Source: Bog-473 sp963756025
Lineage (GTDB): Bacteria; Actinomycetota; Acidimicrobiia; Acidimicrobiales; RAAP-2
Direction of reading: 5' to 3'
NCBI GenBank assembly: GCA_963756025.1
Contig: CAVWMF010000001.1
Location: 744,001 to 808,000, forward strand
DNA length: 64,000 nt
Below, one piece after another: positions 1 through 7,551 of the stretch (positions are counted from its first letter, which is position 1; each line of letters opens with the position of its first letter). A program made the translations under genes and the position numbers. The notes beneath the pieces were generated by a model. The model ran no database searches and was not told the DNA's origin. It worked only from the letters and a program-made list of their open reading frames with translations.

Positions 1-424
1 CGAGTGCCTCCGGGGCGAATTCCCTGAACATGTCGGTGGCCCGCAGGTCGGGCACGACGACGGCTTCACCGGACTCGTAGGCATGCAGGCAGGGGCCTTC
101 GCCGATTTCGGTCTGCAACCGCACGAAACGCAACGCCGCCTTATCCGAGGCGGCCACGTCGTACGGCGACGCCGTCGGCGAAATGAGCGTCACGCCGGCT
201 CCCGTGACGGGAAGGATCTCGACGATGCGCTGGACCAGGTGATCCAGGATGCCCTGGATGGGAAAATCGGTTGCCACGGTGCGTGCGAATTCGCTCAGCA
301 CGTCCGCCAATTGGCGATCGGTTGCCACGAGGGCCACTCTCTGGCGCTCTTCGGTCTCCGGGTCGGGGTACCGAGTGCGGCCTTGCCTGCATCGTACGTG
401 GTGGACGGCGTGGGCACAACGCAT
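1..424 (-). CDS. GAF-domain signalling protein, N-terminal part (cut by window edge)
   Basis: Reading the minus strand from an ATG at 424 gives an uninterrupted frame running off base 1. Its sequence includes 'RQLADVLSEFART', 'FPIQGILDHLVQRIVE' and 'GEGPCLHAYESGEAVVVPDL', which match almost residue for residue the GAF domain at the N-terminus of the GGDEF/EAL protein at 14164-16089. GAF domains sense small ligands or redox state; here the output domain (possibly GGDEF, EAL or a kinase) lies outside the window. The start is uncertain: no stop is seen upstream of 424 in this frame and in-frame GTG codons lie near the GAF start. It is divergent from the thioredoxin-like gene at 503. Confidence 0.7.
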   Translation of the reverse strand, partial: MRCAHAVHHVRCRQGRTRYPDPETEERQRVALVATDRQLADVLSEFARTVATDFPIQGILDHLVQRIVEILPVTGAGVTLISPTASPYDVAASDKAALRFVRLQTEIGEGPCLHAYESGEAVVVPDLRATDMFREFAPEAL

Positions 425-502
425 CGCGCGCCCGGAATCTTGTCCACCAGCTCGGGCGCATCTCCCGGTGCCGCCAGCGGGCGGCTGGGCTCTGGGTAGC
501 GT

Positions 503-1057
503 TTGGTGATGGCCGGGAAGTGGACCCGTCGCAAGGTCGGCGTTGTCCTCGCCACCGCAGTCGCCGCCGTCGCGACCGGCGCCGTCATCGCTGCCCTGAC
601 CGTTTCCGCCCAGCCGGGTCCCACCATCGCCCTGCTGAACCTCCCGGTTCCGCATTTCAGCCTTCAGGCCCTCCCTCCGAGCCATGCCGCGGTCTCGTCC
701 AGGACGTTCCGTCAAGGCGGCCCCACCGTGGTGAACTTCTGGGGGTCATGGTGCCCACCGTGCGTCGAGGAGATGCCTGCGCTCGAGGCGGTGCACCACG
801 AACTCGGGAACAAGGTGCGATTCGTCGGTATCGACGAAGAGGACACCCGCGGCGCCGCCCTGAGCTTTCTCCACCACGCGGGGGTCACGTATCCGAGCGG
901 CTTCGACGGCAATGGCGCCGTCGCCAGAGCGTTCCTCCTCGAGGGGACGCCGACCACTTACTTCATCTCACACGGGAGAATGCTCGACTTCCACACGGGC
1001 CGGATGACCAAGAAGCAGCTCCTCACCTACCTGCAACAAATCTTCGGGGTGAGCTGA
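503..1057 (+). CDS. TlpA/ResA-like membrane-anchored or secreted thioredoxin-fold protein
   Basis: A 184-residue protein (182 if the ATG at 509 is used instead of the TTG at 503). Residues ~8-35 form a basic-then-hydrophobic signal anchor (KWTRRKVG then an Ala/Val-rich stretch). The thioredoxin fold follows, with 'VVNFWGSWCPPCVEEMPAL' carrying the WCPPC redox motif, 'FVGIDEEDT', and the cis-proline loop 'EGTPTTYFI'. This family reduces or shuffles disulfides outside the membrane, for instance in cytochrome c maturation. No cytochrome maturation gene lies beside it, so the partner is unknown. It converges on the CHAD gene with 8 bases between stops as annotated. Confidence 0.85.
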   Translation: MVMAGKWTRRKVGVVLATAVAAVATGAVIAALTVSAQPGPTIALLNLPVPHFSLQALPPSHAAVSSRTFRQGGPTVVNFWGSWCPPCVEEMPALEAVHHELGNKVRFVGIDEEDTRGAALSFLHHAGVTYPSGFDGNGAVARAFLLEGTPTTYFISHGRMLDFHTGRMTKKQLLTYLQQIFGVS

Positions 1058-1065
1058 ACCTCGCG

Positions 1066-3075
1066 TTACTGGCAATTCTCTCGTGACGGCCCGCTCCCAG
1101 ACCGCGAGCCATTCGCTCCGGAGCGCCGACCGCCCCGACCGCTCCGTCGCGATGAGTTGCTGCACGACGTCGTCGACCTCCGGCGAGACGGAGGACGCGC
1201 GCGGTGGAGCCACTCCTCGGCCAGCACCGTGTCCTGGTGATCGCCGAGCACGGTTTGCACGTCCGCCACACCTGCGGCGAAGCGCACGGCGGTCGGCCCC
1301 AGAAGTGGAGCGGTCGCCTCCGCGGCATAGCGGGACCTCTTCGCCAAGATGCGCACGGCATGAAGCTTCGTATCGCTCGGATCGGCACCGAGAGCGTCCA
1401 CCGCCTCGACCACCCGGCGCCAAGGCTTCTCCGCAATTTTGACCGCCAATTTGCGTGACTTGCGGTTGCTGAGTGTGCCGGATTCGACCAACGGGGGCGC
1501 GGCAGCGAGCTCGACAAGCGCGTCGAGCAGGCGGATGTAACGCGGGTCCCGCAGGGCCGCCCTCATGGCGTCGCGTGCCGCCGCCGACTCCTGCCCGAGC
1601 AGGCTCATGAGGCGCTCCGCACCCTGGGTGTCGGAGGCGGGGAGATCCTCCAGACGCGCGGCGAGGCGCATTCTGAGCACGTCGGTATCCCTGACCGCGC
1701 CGATGATGCCGCCCAGCCAGCTCAACTCGGCCCGGACGGGGTCGAGCCGGGCCTTGTCCAGCAGGGGGCCGAAGCTGTGGAGATCAGAACGCAACCGACG
1801 GGTGGCCACCCGCAACTTGTGCACTTCCTCCTCGCCGTCCCCCAGCCGTGCGCCCGGATCATGACGGATGATCAGTGCCACCGAGCGGGCGATGGAGTAC
1901 CGCACCAAGTCGACGACGGTGGCGTCCTCGGGCAGCGAGGGAACGACCACTTCGGGTGGCCGGGTGGCCGGCTCCCCGAGCGCTCGCACCAGCTTGGGCA
2001 TCGGCGACCCGGCATCGCAGCCGGCCCCGACGAGGCGGGTCAACGCGGCATCGAGCAGGCGACGCCCCTTGGCACCGTTCGTATGCAGTTCGACTTCGAC
2101 CTCTCGAAACCGTCCCACGGGGCCTTCGTCGTGTGACACGGAGACCGTGTCGTCCACCACCTCGGCCAACAATTGGCCGTTCCCGTCTCGTATCTCGATT
2201 GGGCGCCGCACCGTGGTGAGGCGGGCCACCGGAGCGAGGTCGTGCGTCCTGGTGGATGCGAGCACCAGATCCGCCGCAGGGAGCGGCACACGACCGGACG
2301 GGCCATCGAAGCGGATCTCACGCCGCACGAGATCAGGCGACGTGCCGTCCTCGGGAAGCTTGACGGTCCATGCCGGGCCCGACTCCCCACCCCGATGGCG
2401 CACCGTGATCCCCGAACGGGCGAGCCGCAGATCGGGCGTGTCGTAATACGTGGCGTCCAGACGCTGTACCGGCCGCGACACGGCCCTGGTGCCGGGCACC
2501 AGCTCGTCGAGGTTCGGCATCCCCAGGCCGGCGGGCGCGACGAGCTTCGCTTCGCGCTCCACACTGATTTCGGCGGAGGCGGAGGCGGAGGCGTCCGGCT
2601 CCGGGTCCTCGGCGGACTTTGGCGCGGCGGCCGGTAGCTCGGCGGCCGGTAGCGGCGGCGGTGCGGGTTTCTTCCGTGGAACCGACTTGGCCCGACGAAC
2701 GGGCGCCTGAGCCCCGGAGGGTCCGGACGTTCCGGAGGGTCCGGAGGGAGGAGGAGGTTGGGATTCCGGAGGCGACCAGGGCAGGGCCGTGAGATCCAGG
2801 ATGGAGTCGGTACTGCCATAGGGATTCGGCAGATAGCGATCGGCTGCCCAGTCGTTCTCCCAACGGGAGCCGTCGAGGAGGTACCGGAACCTGTAGGAGC
2901 GCCCGCCGCCGAGGAGGATCGTCCGGACGAACCCCGATTCGACCAGATCCATGACGTCCGCGTCGGGCGACCAATGATTCCAGTCGCCGCAGACAGCGGC
3001 ACGGAGCGCGCCGACGGCTGCCGGCAGGGTGAAGGTGACCGCTATCGCGCCACTCCGATCCCTCGCCTTGATCAT
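1066..3075 (-). CDS. CBM48-CYTH-CHAD fusion protein (inorganic polyphosphate-related), frame break near the C-terminus
   Basis: 669 codons. Residues ~10-95 look like a CBM48/AMPK-type glycogen-binding E-set domain (AAVCGDWNHWSPDAD, YRFRYLLDGSRWENDW). A Pro/Ala-rich linker (~100-168) leads to a CYTH domain from ~170, opening with the EREAK metal/triphosphate-binding motif (ExExK). A CHAD domain starts at ~400 (HKLRVATRRLRSDL), a helical bundle known to bind polyphosphate granules. After 'AEEWLHRA' (near base 1205) the frame becomes Arg/Ser-rich, while the adjacent minus frame continues a CHAD-like helix (EVDDVVQQLIATERSGRSAL, then EWLAVWERAV), so one base seems gained or lost. The corrected frame would run to ~968 and overlap the thioredoxin gene antisense. 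Confidence 0.85.
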   Translation of the reverse strand: MIKARDRSGAIAVTFTLPAAVGALRAAVCGDWNHWSPDADVMDLVESGFVRTILLGGGRSYRFRYLLDGSRWENDWAADRYLPNPYGSTDSILDLTALPWSPPESQPPPPSGPSGTSGPSGAQAPVRRAKSVPRKKPAPPPLPAAELPAAAPKSAEDPEPDASASASAEISVEREAKLVAPAGLGMPNLDELVPGTRAVSRPVQRLDATYYDTPDLRLARSGITVRHRGGESGPAWTVKLPEDGTSPDLVRREIRFDGPSGRVPLPAADLVLASTRTHDLAPVARLTTVRRPIEIRDGNGQLLAEVVDDTVSVSHDEGPVGRFREVEVELHTNGAKGRRLLDAALTRLVGAGCDAGSPMPKLVRALGEPATRPPEVVVPSLPEDATVVDLVRYSIARSVALIIRHDPGARLGDGEEEVHKLRVATRRLRSDLHSFGPLLDKARLDPVRAELSWLGGIIGAVRDTDVLRMRLAARLEDLPASDTQGAERLMSLLGQESAAARDAMRAALRDPRYIRLLDALVELAAAPPLVESGTLSNRKSRKLAVKIAEKPWRRVVEAVDALGADPSDTKLHAVRILAKRSRYAAEATAPLLGPTAVRFAAGVADVQTVLGDHQDTVLAEEWLHRARPPSRRRSTTSCSNSSRRSGRGGRRSGANGSRSGSGPSRENCQ

Positions 3076-3180
3076 CGATCCTCCGTGGCTTGCCGACTCC
3101 TGCCGGACATATTGTCGCGCGCTCCTGACTGCACACCACGAATGGACCGGGCCGCCGGGACCCGCTCCCCTGGTCCTGAG

Positions 3181-3206
3181 GGTTTGAGGAGGAGCGTCCT
3201 GGGTAC
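3181..3206 (+). promoter_or_regulatory. SigF-type promoter (GGTTT-N15-GGGTAC)
   Basis: GGTTT at 3181-3185 and GGGTAC at 3201-3206 with 15 bases between them fit the actinobacterial SigF consensus (GGTTT, 15-17 bases, GGGTA). It points at the small acidic gene at 3334, leaving a ~120-base leader, and lies 1.3 kb upstream of a SigF-family gene. A second GGGTACC copy at 3213-3219 has no matching -35. Confidence 0.55.
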
Positions 3207-3240
3207 CAAGCTGGGTACCTACACTGCACAGCCCAGCTAT

Positions 3241-3276
3241 CTAATTGAGCACCGATTACTAATTGCGCACCGATTA
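3241..3276 (+). repeat. Tandem 18-bp repeat in the leader of the small acidic gene
   Basis: Two adjacent copies of CTAATTGNGCACCGATTA (3241-3258 and 3259-3276) differ at one base. The block is AT-rich in a GC-rich setting and lies between the SigF-type promoter and the ribosome binding site of the gene at 3334. It could be a regulator site or part of a second promoter. Confidence 0.6.
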
Positions 3277-3333
3277 ATTGACCAAGCCAGGGCATCGTCC
3301 CGCAGGTCGATCGCCCACGCAGAAGGAGAATCC

Positions 3334-3552
3334 ATGGCAAGCGACGCTGAACCCACAGAGGCAACCGAGGAAGCCGAGGAGATCGACGCGACGCAGACCG
3401 CCGCCGCTGACCGCCTGCCCAGCAAAGAGGAGGAAGCTGCGGCCGAAGAGTCCCGCAAGAAGTTCGAAGGCGACGAGGCCGAGGTGGCGAAGCACTACAA
3501 GGAAATGGCTGATCTTGGTGTCCAGGACCAGGGAGAGGGCCGTATCGAGTAG
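3334..3552 (+). CDS. Small acidic hypothetical protein, probable stress-regulon member
   Basis: 72 residues from the ATG at 3334, preceded by AGAAGGAG at 3321-3328. The protein is very rich in Glu, Ala and Asp (EATEEAEEID, SKEEEAAAEESRKKFEGDEAE), has no Cys and no membrane segment, and is probably soluble and partly disordered or helical. I do not recognise a family. A longer upstream reading of the same frame exists but lacks a start signal and overlaps the promoter. The SigF-type promoter at 3181-3206 suggests induction in stress or stationary phase (inference). Confidence 0.7.
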   Translation: MASDAEPTEATEEAEEIDATQTAAADRLPSKEEEAAAEESRKKFEGDEAEVAKHYKEMADLGVQDQGEGRIE

Positions 3553-3599
3553 GCGCGTAGGGCGCGCGGGATCATCGGGCAGCGTCGGGCGTGCGACCC

Positions 3600-3626
3600 G
3601 GTTTGGAGATTTTTTCAACTGGGTAT
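3600..3626 (+). promoter_or_regulatory. SigF-type promoter (GGTTT-N16-GGGTAT) ahead of the STAS/anti-sigma/SigF operon
   Basis: GGTTT at 3600-3604 and GGGTAT at 3621-3626, spacing 16, is an essentially perfect SigF consensus. It would start transcription near 3633, implying positive autoregulation of the operon. It also means that the longest reading of the STAS gene (GTG at 3591) cannot be the true start. Confidence 0.7.
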
Positions 3627-3635
3627 GCACGTTGC

Positions 3636-4034
3636 GTGCCACGAGAGACACAGTCATCCGACCCGATCCCTCCCCCGCCGTCGGTGAACCGGGAGAACGC
3701 CCATTCGTCGGCTTCGTCGGCGTTCCCGGTCCTGGAGGCGACAGGCGAACTCGACCTTGCCGTCGCTCCTTGGCTGAGCGATCAACTCGATGCCCTCTTC
3801 GTGGGGGGAGCCTCCTCTGTCATCATCGATCTTTCGTCGGCGACGTTTCTGGATTCGACCGCGCTCGGCGTCCTGGTGGGCGCGCTGAACCGGTGTGACG
3901 AGCTCGGCGGTCGTGTTCACCTGGTGGTGACGGAGCCCCAGATTCTCAGGGTTCTCTCCATAACCGGACTGAGTGCGGCATTTGTCATCCACCAAAACCG
4001 TGCGGAGATCATTGGCGGAGGAGAGACCTCATGA
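3636..4034 (+). CDS. STAS-domain anti-sigma factor antagonist (RsbV/SpoIIAA type)
   Basis: STAS fold with 'FPVLEATGELDLAVAPWL', the core strand 'VIIDLSSATFLDSTALGVLV' holding the Ser (DST) that is phosphorylated by the partner kinase in this family, and 'LRVLSITGLSAAF'. In the known switch, unphosphorylated antagonist binds the RsbW-type kinase and frees the sigma factor. The start is uncertain: GTG at 3636 would be nearly leaderless from the SigF-type promoter just upstream, and GTG at 3684 is the alternative. The stop overlaps the next start (ATGA), so it is the first gene of a three-gene operon with anti-sigma and sigma factor. Confidence 0.85.
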   Translation: MPRETQSSDPIPPPPSVNRENAHSSASSAFPVLEATGELDLAVAPWLSDQLDALFVGGASSVIIDLSSATFLDSTALGVLVGALNRCDELGGRVHLVVTEPQILRVLSITGLSAAFVIHQNRAEIIGGGETS

Positions 4035-4531
4035 AGGCATTGTCGGACGAATACCTGTGGACCTCGGAGAGGGAGCTCATCGAGATCTCGTTCCCGGGCT
4101 CGGTCGACTTCGTCGTGATCGCCCGGTTCACTGCCGCCACCGTGGCTGCCCGGGCCGGCTTCGACCTCGACGACATCGACGATCTGCGGTTGGCGGTCGA
4201 CGAGCTCAGTATCTCGTTCGGGCCCATCGATACCGACTCGTGCCTGCGCTACGAGTTTGTGCGTGACGGTGACTCCGTAACGGTGCGGTTCACGCGTGAG
4301 CCCGCACCCGGTCGCCCACCCGGAAGTGCTCAGGGTGAGCACCACGGCCAAGGTGAGGAGGGCGCGTCGAGTACATCGGTGCAGTCGCAACGCGACATGG
4401 CGAACTGGATGCAAGCGCGCGAGCTCTCCGCCGTGCTTCTCGATGAGCTCGTGACCTCACATGGTCGCGAGATCGCCCACGGACGTTCTGTTGCCTGGCT
4501 CATGATGCGGCGCGGAGGGAGGACGATATGA
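4031..4531 (+). CDS. RsbW-like anti-sigma factor (HATPase family), divergent
   Basis: 166 residues. The N-terminal half resembles the RsbW/SpoIIAB kinase fold: 'EISFPGSVDFVVIARFTAATVA' and the N-box region 'DDLRLAVDELSIS'. The Asn that normally coordinates Mg-ATP after the Glu appears to be Ser, and no clear DxGxG box follows, so kinase activity may be weakened. The C-terminal part (EPAPGRPPGSAQGEHH...) is low in complexity, then ends in a helical segment (SAVLLDELVTSHGREIAHGR). Translationally coupled on both sides (ATGA overlaps). The role as SigF partner rests on operon position plus weak similarity. Confidence 0.75.
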   Translation: MKALSDEYLWTSERELIEISFPGSVDFVVIARFTAATVAARAGFDLDDIDDLRLAVDELSISFGPIDTDSCLRYEFVRDGDSVTVRFTREPAPGRPPGSAQGEHHGQGEEGASSTSVQSQRDMANWMQARELSAVLLDELVTSHGREIAHGRSVAWLMMRRGGRTI

Positions 4532-5277
4532 CGGCCCAGGTGACCGCAATCGATCCCGAGGTCTCGCCGGATGGGGCGGCCTCTGAGGTCAGCGGTCCGG
4601 ACCGCCGGGAGCGGGACCGACTCGTCACCTCGCACCTCGGCCTCGCCCATCAGCTGGCTCGGCGCTTCGCCAACCGCGGCGAAGCCCACGACGATCTGGT
4701 GCAGGTGGCATCACTCGCACTCGTCCGGGCCGCTGAGCGATTCGATCCTGCGCGCGAGATCATGTTCAGCACCTTTGCCGCCGCCAGCATCGTGGGGGAA
4801 CTGAAGCGCCACTTCCGTGATCGGGGTTGGGCGGTGCGGGCCCCGCGGAGACTGCAGGAGCTTCTCCTCGAGATAGGCAGCACGGTCGAGCGACTGAACC
4901 AAGAGCTGGGCCGAGCACCGACCGTACCTGAACTCGCCCAGGCCATCAACGCCACCGAGGCCGACATCCTCGAGGCCCTCGAAGCCGGACAGAGTTACCG
5001 GGCGTCCTCCCTCGATGCGCCGATCGTCGAAGGCCAGACCATGTTGGATTCGCTCGGCTCCGACGATGAGGGCTTCAATCGGGTCGAGCATCGCTCAGCG
5101 TTGTCGAAGGCCATGCAGTCCCTTTCGGCCCGCGACCGCACGATCGTCAATCTGCGCTTCGTCGAGGGACTCAGCCAGTCACAGATCGCGGCGCAGCTCG
5201 GCGTCAGTCAGATGCAGGTGAGCCGGTTACTCGCCGCCTGCCTCCGTCAGCTCCGGGCGAACATGGAAACGAAGTAA
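4528..5277 (+). CDS. sigF: SigB/SigF-family RNA polymerase sigma factor
   Basis: 249 residues with regions 2 to 4 of group 3 sigma-70 factors: region 2 'HDDLVQVASLALVRAAERFD' and 'FSTFAAASIVGELKRHFRD', region 3 'RAPRRLQELLLEI' to 'ELAQAINATEADI', and a region 4 helix-turn-helix 'LSQSQIAAQLGVSQMQVSRL'. It directs core polymerase to GGTTT/GGGTAT promoters, and three such sites lie within 2.2 kb. The start overlaps the anti-sigma stop (ATGA). The family call is firm; whether the stimulus is stress or stationary phase cannot be read from the sequence. Confidence 0.93.
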   Translation: MTAQVTAIDPEVSPDGAASEVSGPDRRERDRLVTSHLGLAHQLARRFANRGEAHDDLVQVASLALVRAAERFDPAREIMFSTFAAASIVGELKRHFRDRGWAVRAPRRLQELLLEIGSTVERLNQELGRAPTVPELAQAINATEADILEALEAGQSYRASSLDAPIVEGQTMLDSLGSDDEGFNRVEHRSALSKAMQSLSARDRTIVNLRFVEGLSQSQIAAQLGVSQMQVSRLLAACLRQLRANMETK

Positions 5278-5365
5278 CCGCGCGCGCAGGCGCTGGCACA
5301 GACGCCCGAGCCCGGGGTCGGCAACGCTGCACGATGAACGCGAGCAGGCTGTCCATCCCCAATTC

Positions 5366-5391
5366 GTTTGCGCATGGGCCCGGATGGGAAC
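5366..5391 (+). promoter_or_regulatory. SigF-like promoter (GTTT-N16-GGGAAC)
   Basis: GTTT at 5366-5369 and GGGAAC at 5386-5391 with 16 bases between. The -10 differs from GGGTAT at two positions but fits the looser GGGWA pattern. It is 55 bases upstream of the gene at 5447, immediately after the sigma factor gene. Confidence 0.45.
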
Positions 5392-5446
5392 AATTCCATT
5401 AACGGTCAATCCACGCGACGGATCATCGAGGATGAGGAGTCAAGAG

Positions 5447-5854
5447 ATGGCGGAGTTGTTGAAGACCGAAGAGGACCCGGTTCTCGAGGCGCTGACGAAC
5501 CTCTCCGATGTCGCACTGTCGAGCGCAGATGACCTGACGGCGCTCAACAAGGATCTGCAACGGGTTCGCCAGCGCAGATTGCAGGGGTCGTCGTGGCGAC
5601 ACATCATGGCTGACAGTAGTTCGCCGCACCTTCTCGCCACGCTGACCAAAATTGTGGCGGACCTCGGACGGGCCTGCGGCGGGTTTCGACGTGCATTGGC
5701 CCTCGGACTCAGGCGCGAAGGCCTGCAGGTCACAGAGATCGGCACGTTCTTTCATGTGTCCCGCCAGCGGGTGAGCGCTCTTATCCGTTCGAACGGCACC
5801 GGAGGAAGAGGCGAGGTCGAAAACCCCGACGTCACTGAAACCGATTCGCTCTAG
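5447..5854 (+). CDS. Hypothetical protein with C-terminal helix-turn-helix
   Basis: 135 residues from the ATG at 5447, which has GAGGAG at 5434-5439 with good spacing; longer in-frame readings overlap the promoter-like site. The protein is helical: 'EDPVLEALTNLSDVALSSADDL', a basic stretch 'LQRVRQRRLQGSSWRHIM', and a C-terminal segment 'EGLQVTEIGTFFHVSRQRVSAL' that reads as a helix-turn-helix. I do not recognise a named family. Its place after sigF and the promoter-like site suggest a SigF-dependent regulator. The gene at 10252 also ends in an HTH-like segment but is not clearly homologous. Confidence 0.75.
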   Translation: MAELLKTEEDPVLEALTNLSDVALSSADDLTALNKDLQRVRQRRLQGSSWRHIMADSSSPHLLATLTKIVADLGRACGGFRRALALGLRREGLQVTEIGTFFHVSRQRVSALIRSNGTGGRGEVENPDVTETDSL

Positions 5855-5866
5855 TCCGCAGGACGT

Positions 5867-6658
5867 TCAACCGCTGCCGTTCCCAGCCATGCGCAGCAGA
5901 TTATCGACCATTTCCACGACGGGCACGGACCCAGGAGCGACCACCGCCATCGACACATCGGCCCGATAGTTGAGGTAGCGAAACGGACCCGATGTCCGAA
6001 AGCTGTACCGCCAATCATGCGGCACGGCGATGCTCGAACCGGCACGAACGACCAGTGGCCCGAAGCGGAGCTCCCCTTCGAGAACGTGGATGATCTCGTC
6101 TTGCGAATGGGAGTGCGAGACCCCCGAATAGCCATCGACGAAGACCGAGCCGTCGTAGAGGAAAAGGGTGACGCGACACGTCGGGCACGTGCCATCAGAG
6201 AAGTAGACCGACGTTGCGCCGTCTCCGCCGCCGAAGTGGACGGACATTGCATGCTCGGGACGCACGATATGCACACGCCGCCCGTCCTCGGCCGGTGGCC
6301 CCAAGATCCCGTCAGCCGGCGCCTCGATGGCGATGGTCCCGAAATGGACGACCCGGGCCCGGCCGACGGCGCGCACGAGGGTGGCGACTCCGGCTTCGAC
6401 GATCAGCGTCGATCCTTCTCCGAACCGGTGACCTTCACAGTCGAGGGCTCCGGCGGTGACGTACAGCGCCTCGTCACCGTGCGCAGGACCCCACTCGAGC
6501 ACAGCTCCCTCACCGAGCTCCCCCTCGACCCTCCAGAGTGAAAAGGTTTCGGGGCGAAAGAGGGCACCGCTGATGTCGCCACTGGCCGTGCAATAGGGAG
6601 CGCCATACGAGCCCACCGGTGCGACCGCCGCCGCTTCGCTTACGTGCGCTGTCTCCAC
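5867..6658 (-). CDS. Bicupin-fold protein
   Basis: 263 residues. Two cupin-like halves can be seen: 'ALYVTAGALDCEGHRFGEGSTLIV' (~65-90) and 'SHSHSQDEIIHVLEGELRFGPLVVRAGSSIAVPHDWRYSF' (~180-220, quoted here in two joined motifs). The second half keeps HxH and Glu ligands for a metal, while the first lacks most His ligands. Between them is a 'CPTC' pair. Cupins include dioxygenases, isomerases and storage or sensor proteins, and the substrate cannot be told. It is a single gene, convergent with 5447 and divergent from yceH. Confidence 0.75.
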   Translation of the reverse strand: METAHVSEAAAVAPVGSYGAPYCTASGDISGALFRPETFSLWRVEGELGEGAVLEWGPAHGDEALYVTAGALDCEGHRFGEGSTLIVEAGVATLVRAVGRARVVHFGTIAIEAPADGILGPPAEDGRRVHIVRPEHAMSVHFGGGDGATSVYFSDGTCPTCRVTLFLYDGSVFVDGYSGVSHSHSQDEIIHVLEGELRFGPLVVRAGSSIAVPHDWRYSFRTSGPFRYLNYRADVSMAVVAPGSVPVVEMVDNLLRMAGNGSG

Positions 6659-6719
6659 GGGTGACCCCCATCAGTCAAGGTGGTTCGTAGTCTGCCAGAG
6701 ACCGACACGTCCGAGCCGT

Positions 6720-7400
6720 ATGATCGACGTGGTGACGCTCAGCCCAGAAGGAGCCCGCATCATCGGATCGCTCGTCGAAAAGGACTTCACGACTCCCGAT
6801 CAGTACCCGCTCACGATCAAGTCACTTCTCGCCGCCTGCAACCAGGCCTCCAACCGCGAACCCGTCGTCAGTTATGACGAAGACACCGTGATGTCCGCCC
6901 TCGCCGCGCTCAAAGAACAGAGGTTGGTCCGCTTCGTCCTGCCCTCCCATGGGCGCTCGGCCGTTCGTTATCGTCACGTGCTCCCGGAGACTCTGGCCCT
7001 CGACCAGCGCCAGTGCGCTCTCGTCGCCGTCCTGTTGCTCCGCGGGCCGCAGACGATCGGAGAGCTGCGGAGCCGGACCGATCGGATGGCCGATTTCGAC
7101 AGCCTCGAGGAGATCGAGCACGAGTTGCAGTTCCTCTCCAATGTCGAGGCGCCGTTGGCGAGAAGGCTCGACCGCAGGCCCGGCCAGAAGGAGGAGCGAT
7201 GGATCTGCCCGGTCGTCGCACCCACGGCTGACACGGTCGCGCACACGGATGCCACGGTGGCGGCGGGTCATTCCGAGGAAGCACCGTCGCCCGCGGGCGA
7301 CCCCTACGAGAACCTGCGGGGAGAACTTGCCTCCCTACGCGCCGAGGTCAGCGAGCTGCGCCGCGCTATGGAGGAGTTACGAGCGAGCCTCGGAGGTTGA
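6720..7400 (+). CDS. YceH-family (DUF480) protein
   Basis: 226 residues. The N-terminal domain 'LSPEGARIIGSLVEKDFTTP' and 'YPLTIKSLLAACNQASNREP' is the signature of the YceH/DUF480 tandem winged-helix family, and 'LLLRGPQTIGELRSRT' opens the second winged helix. After a linker the protein ends with a coiled coil (~195-226: LRGELASLRAEVSELRRAMEEL). The molecular role of the family is not established; a DNA- or protein-binding adaptor is likely. It stands alone. Confidence 0.88.
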   Translation: MIDVVTLSPEGARIIGSLVEKDFTTPDQYPLTIKSLLAACNQASNREPVVSYDEDTVMSALAALKEQRLVRFVLPSHGRSAVRYRHVLPETLALDQRQCALVAVLLLRGPQTIGELRSRTDRMADFDSLEEIEHELQFLSNVEAPLARRLDRRPGQKEERWICPVVAPTADTVAHTDATVAAGHSEEAPSPAGDPYENLRGELASLRAEVSELRRAMEELRASLGG

Positions 7401-7551
7401 GGCACGGGTGATCGCAGGTCGCTTTTCTTCCCTACCCCCTGATTGCAACCGTCACGAACCCCACGCGCAACTCCGACCGCACAAGCTGCCCCCAATGACA
7501 TCGGACCAGCAACGCTCGAGGACATCGGCGTTGAGCGAGAAGGAGGCCACC

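Noticed and set aside
2758..3552. 264-codon gene ending with the acidic protein
   Set aside because: Its first part is antisense to the CBM48-CYTH-CHAD gene and runs through a SigF-type promoter; the ATG at 3334 has the ribosome site.
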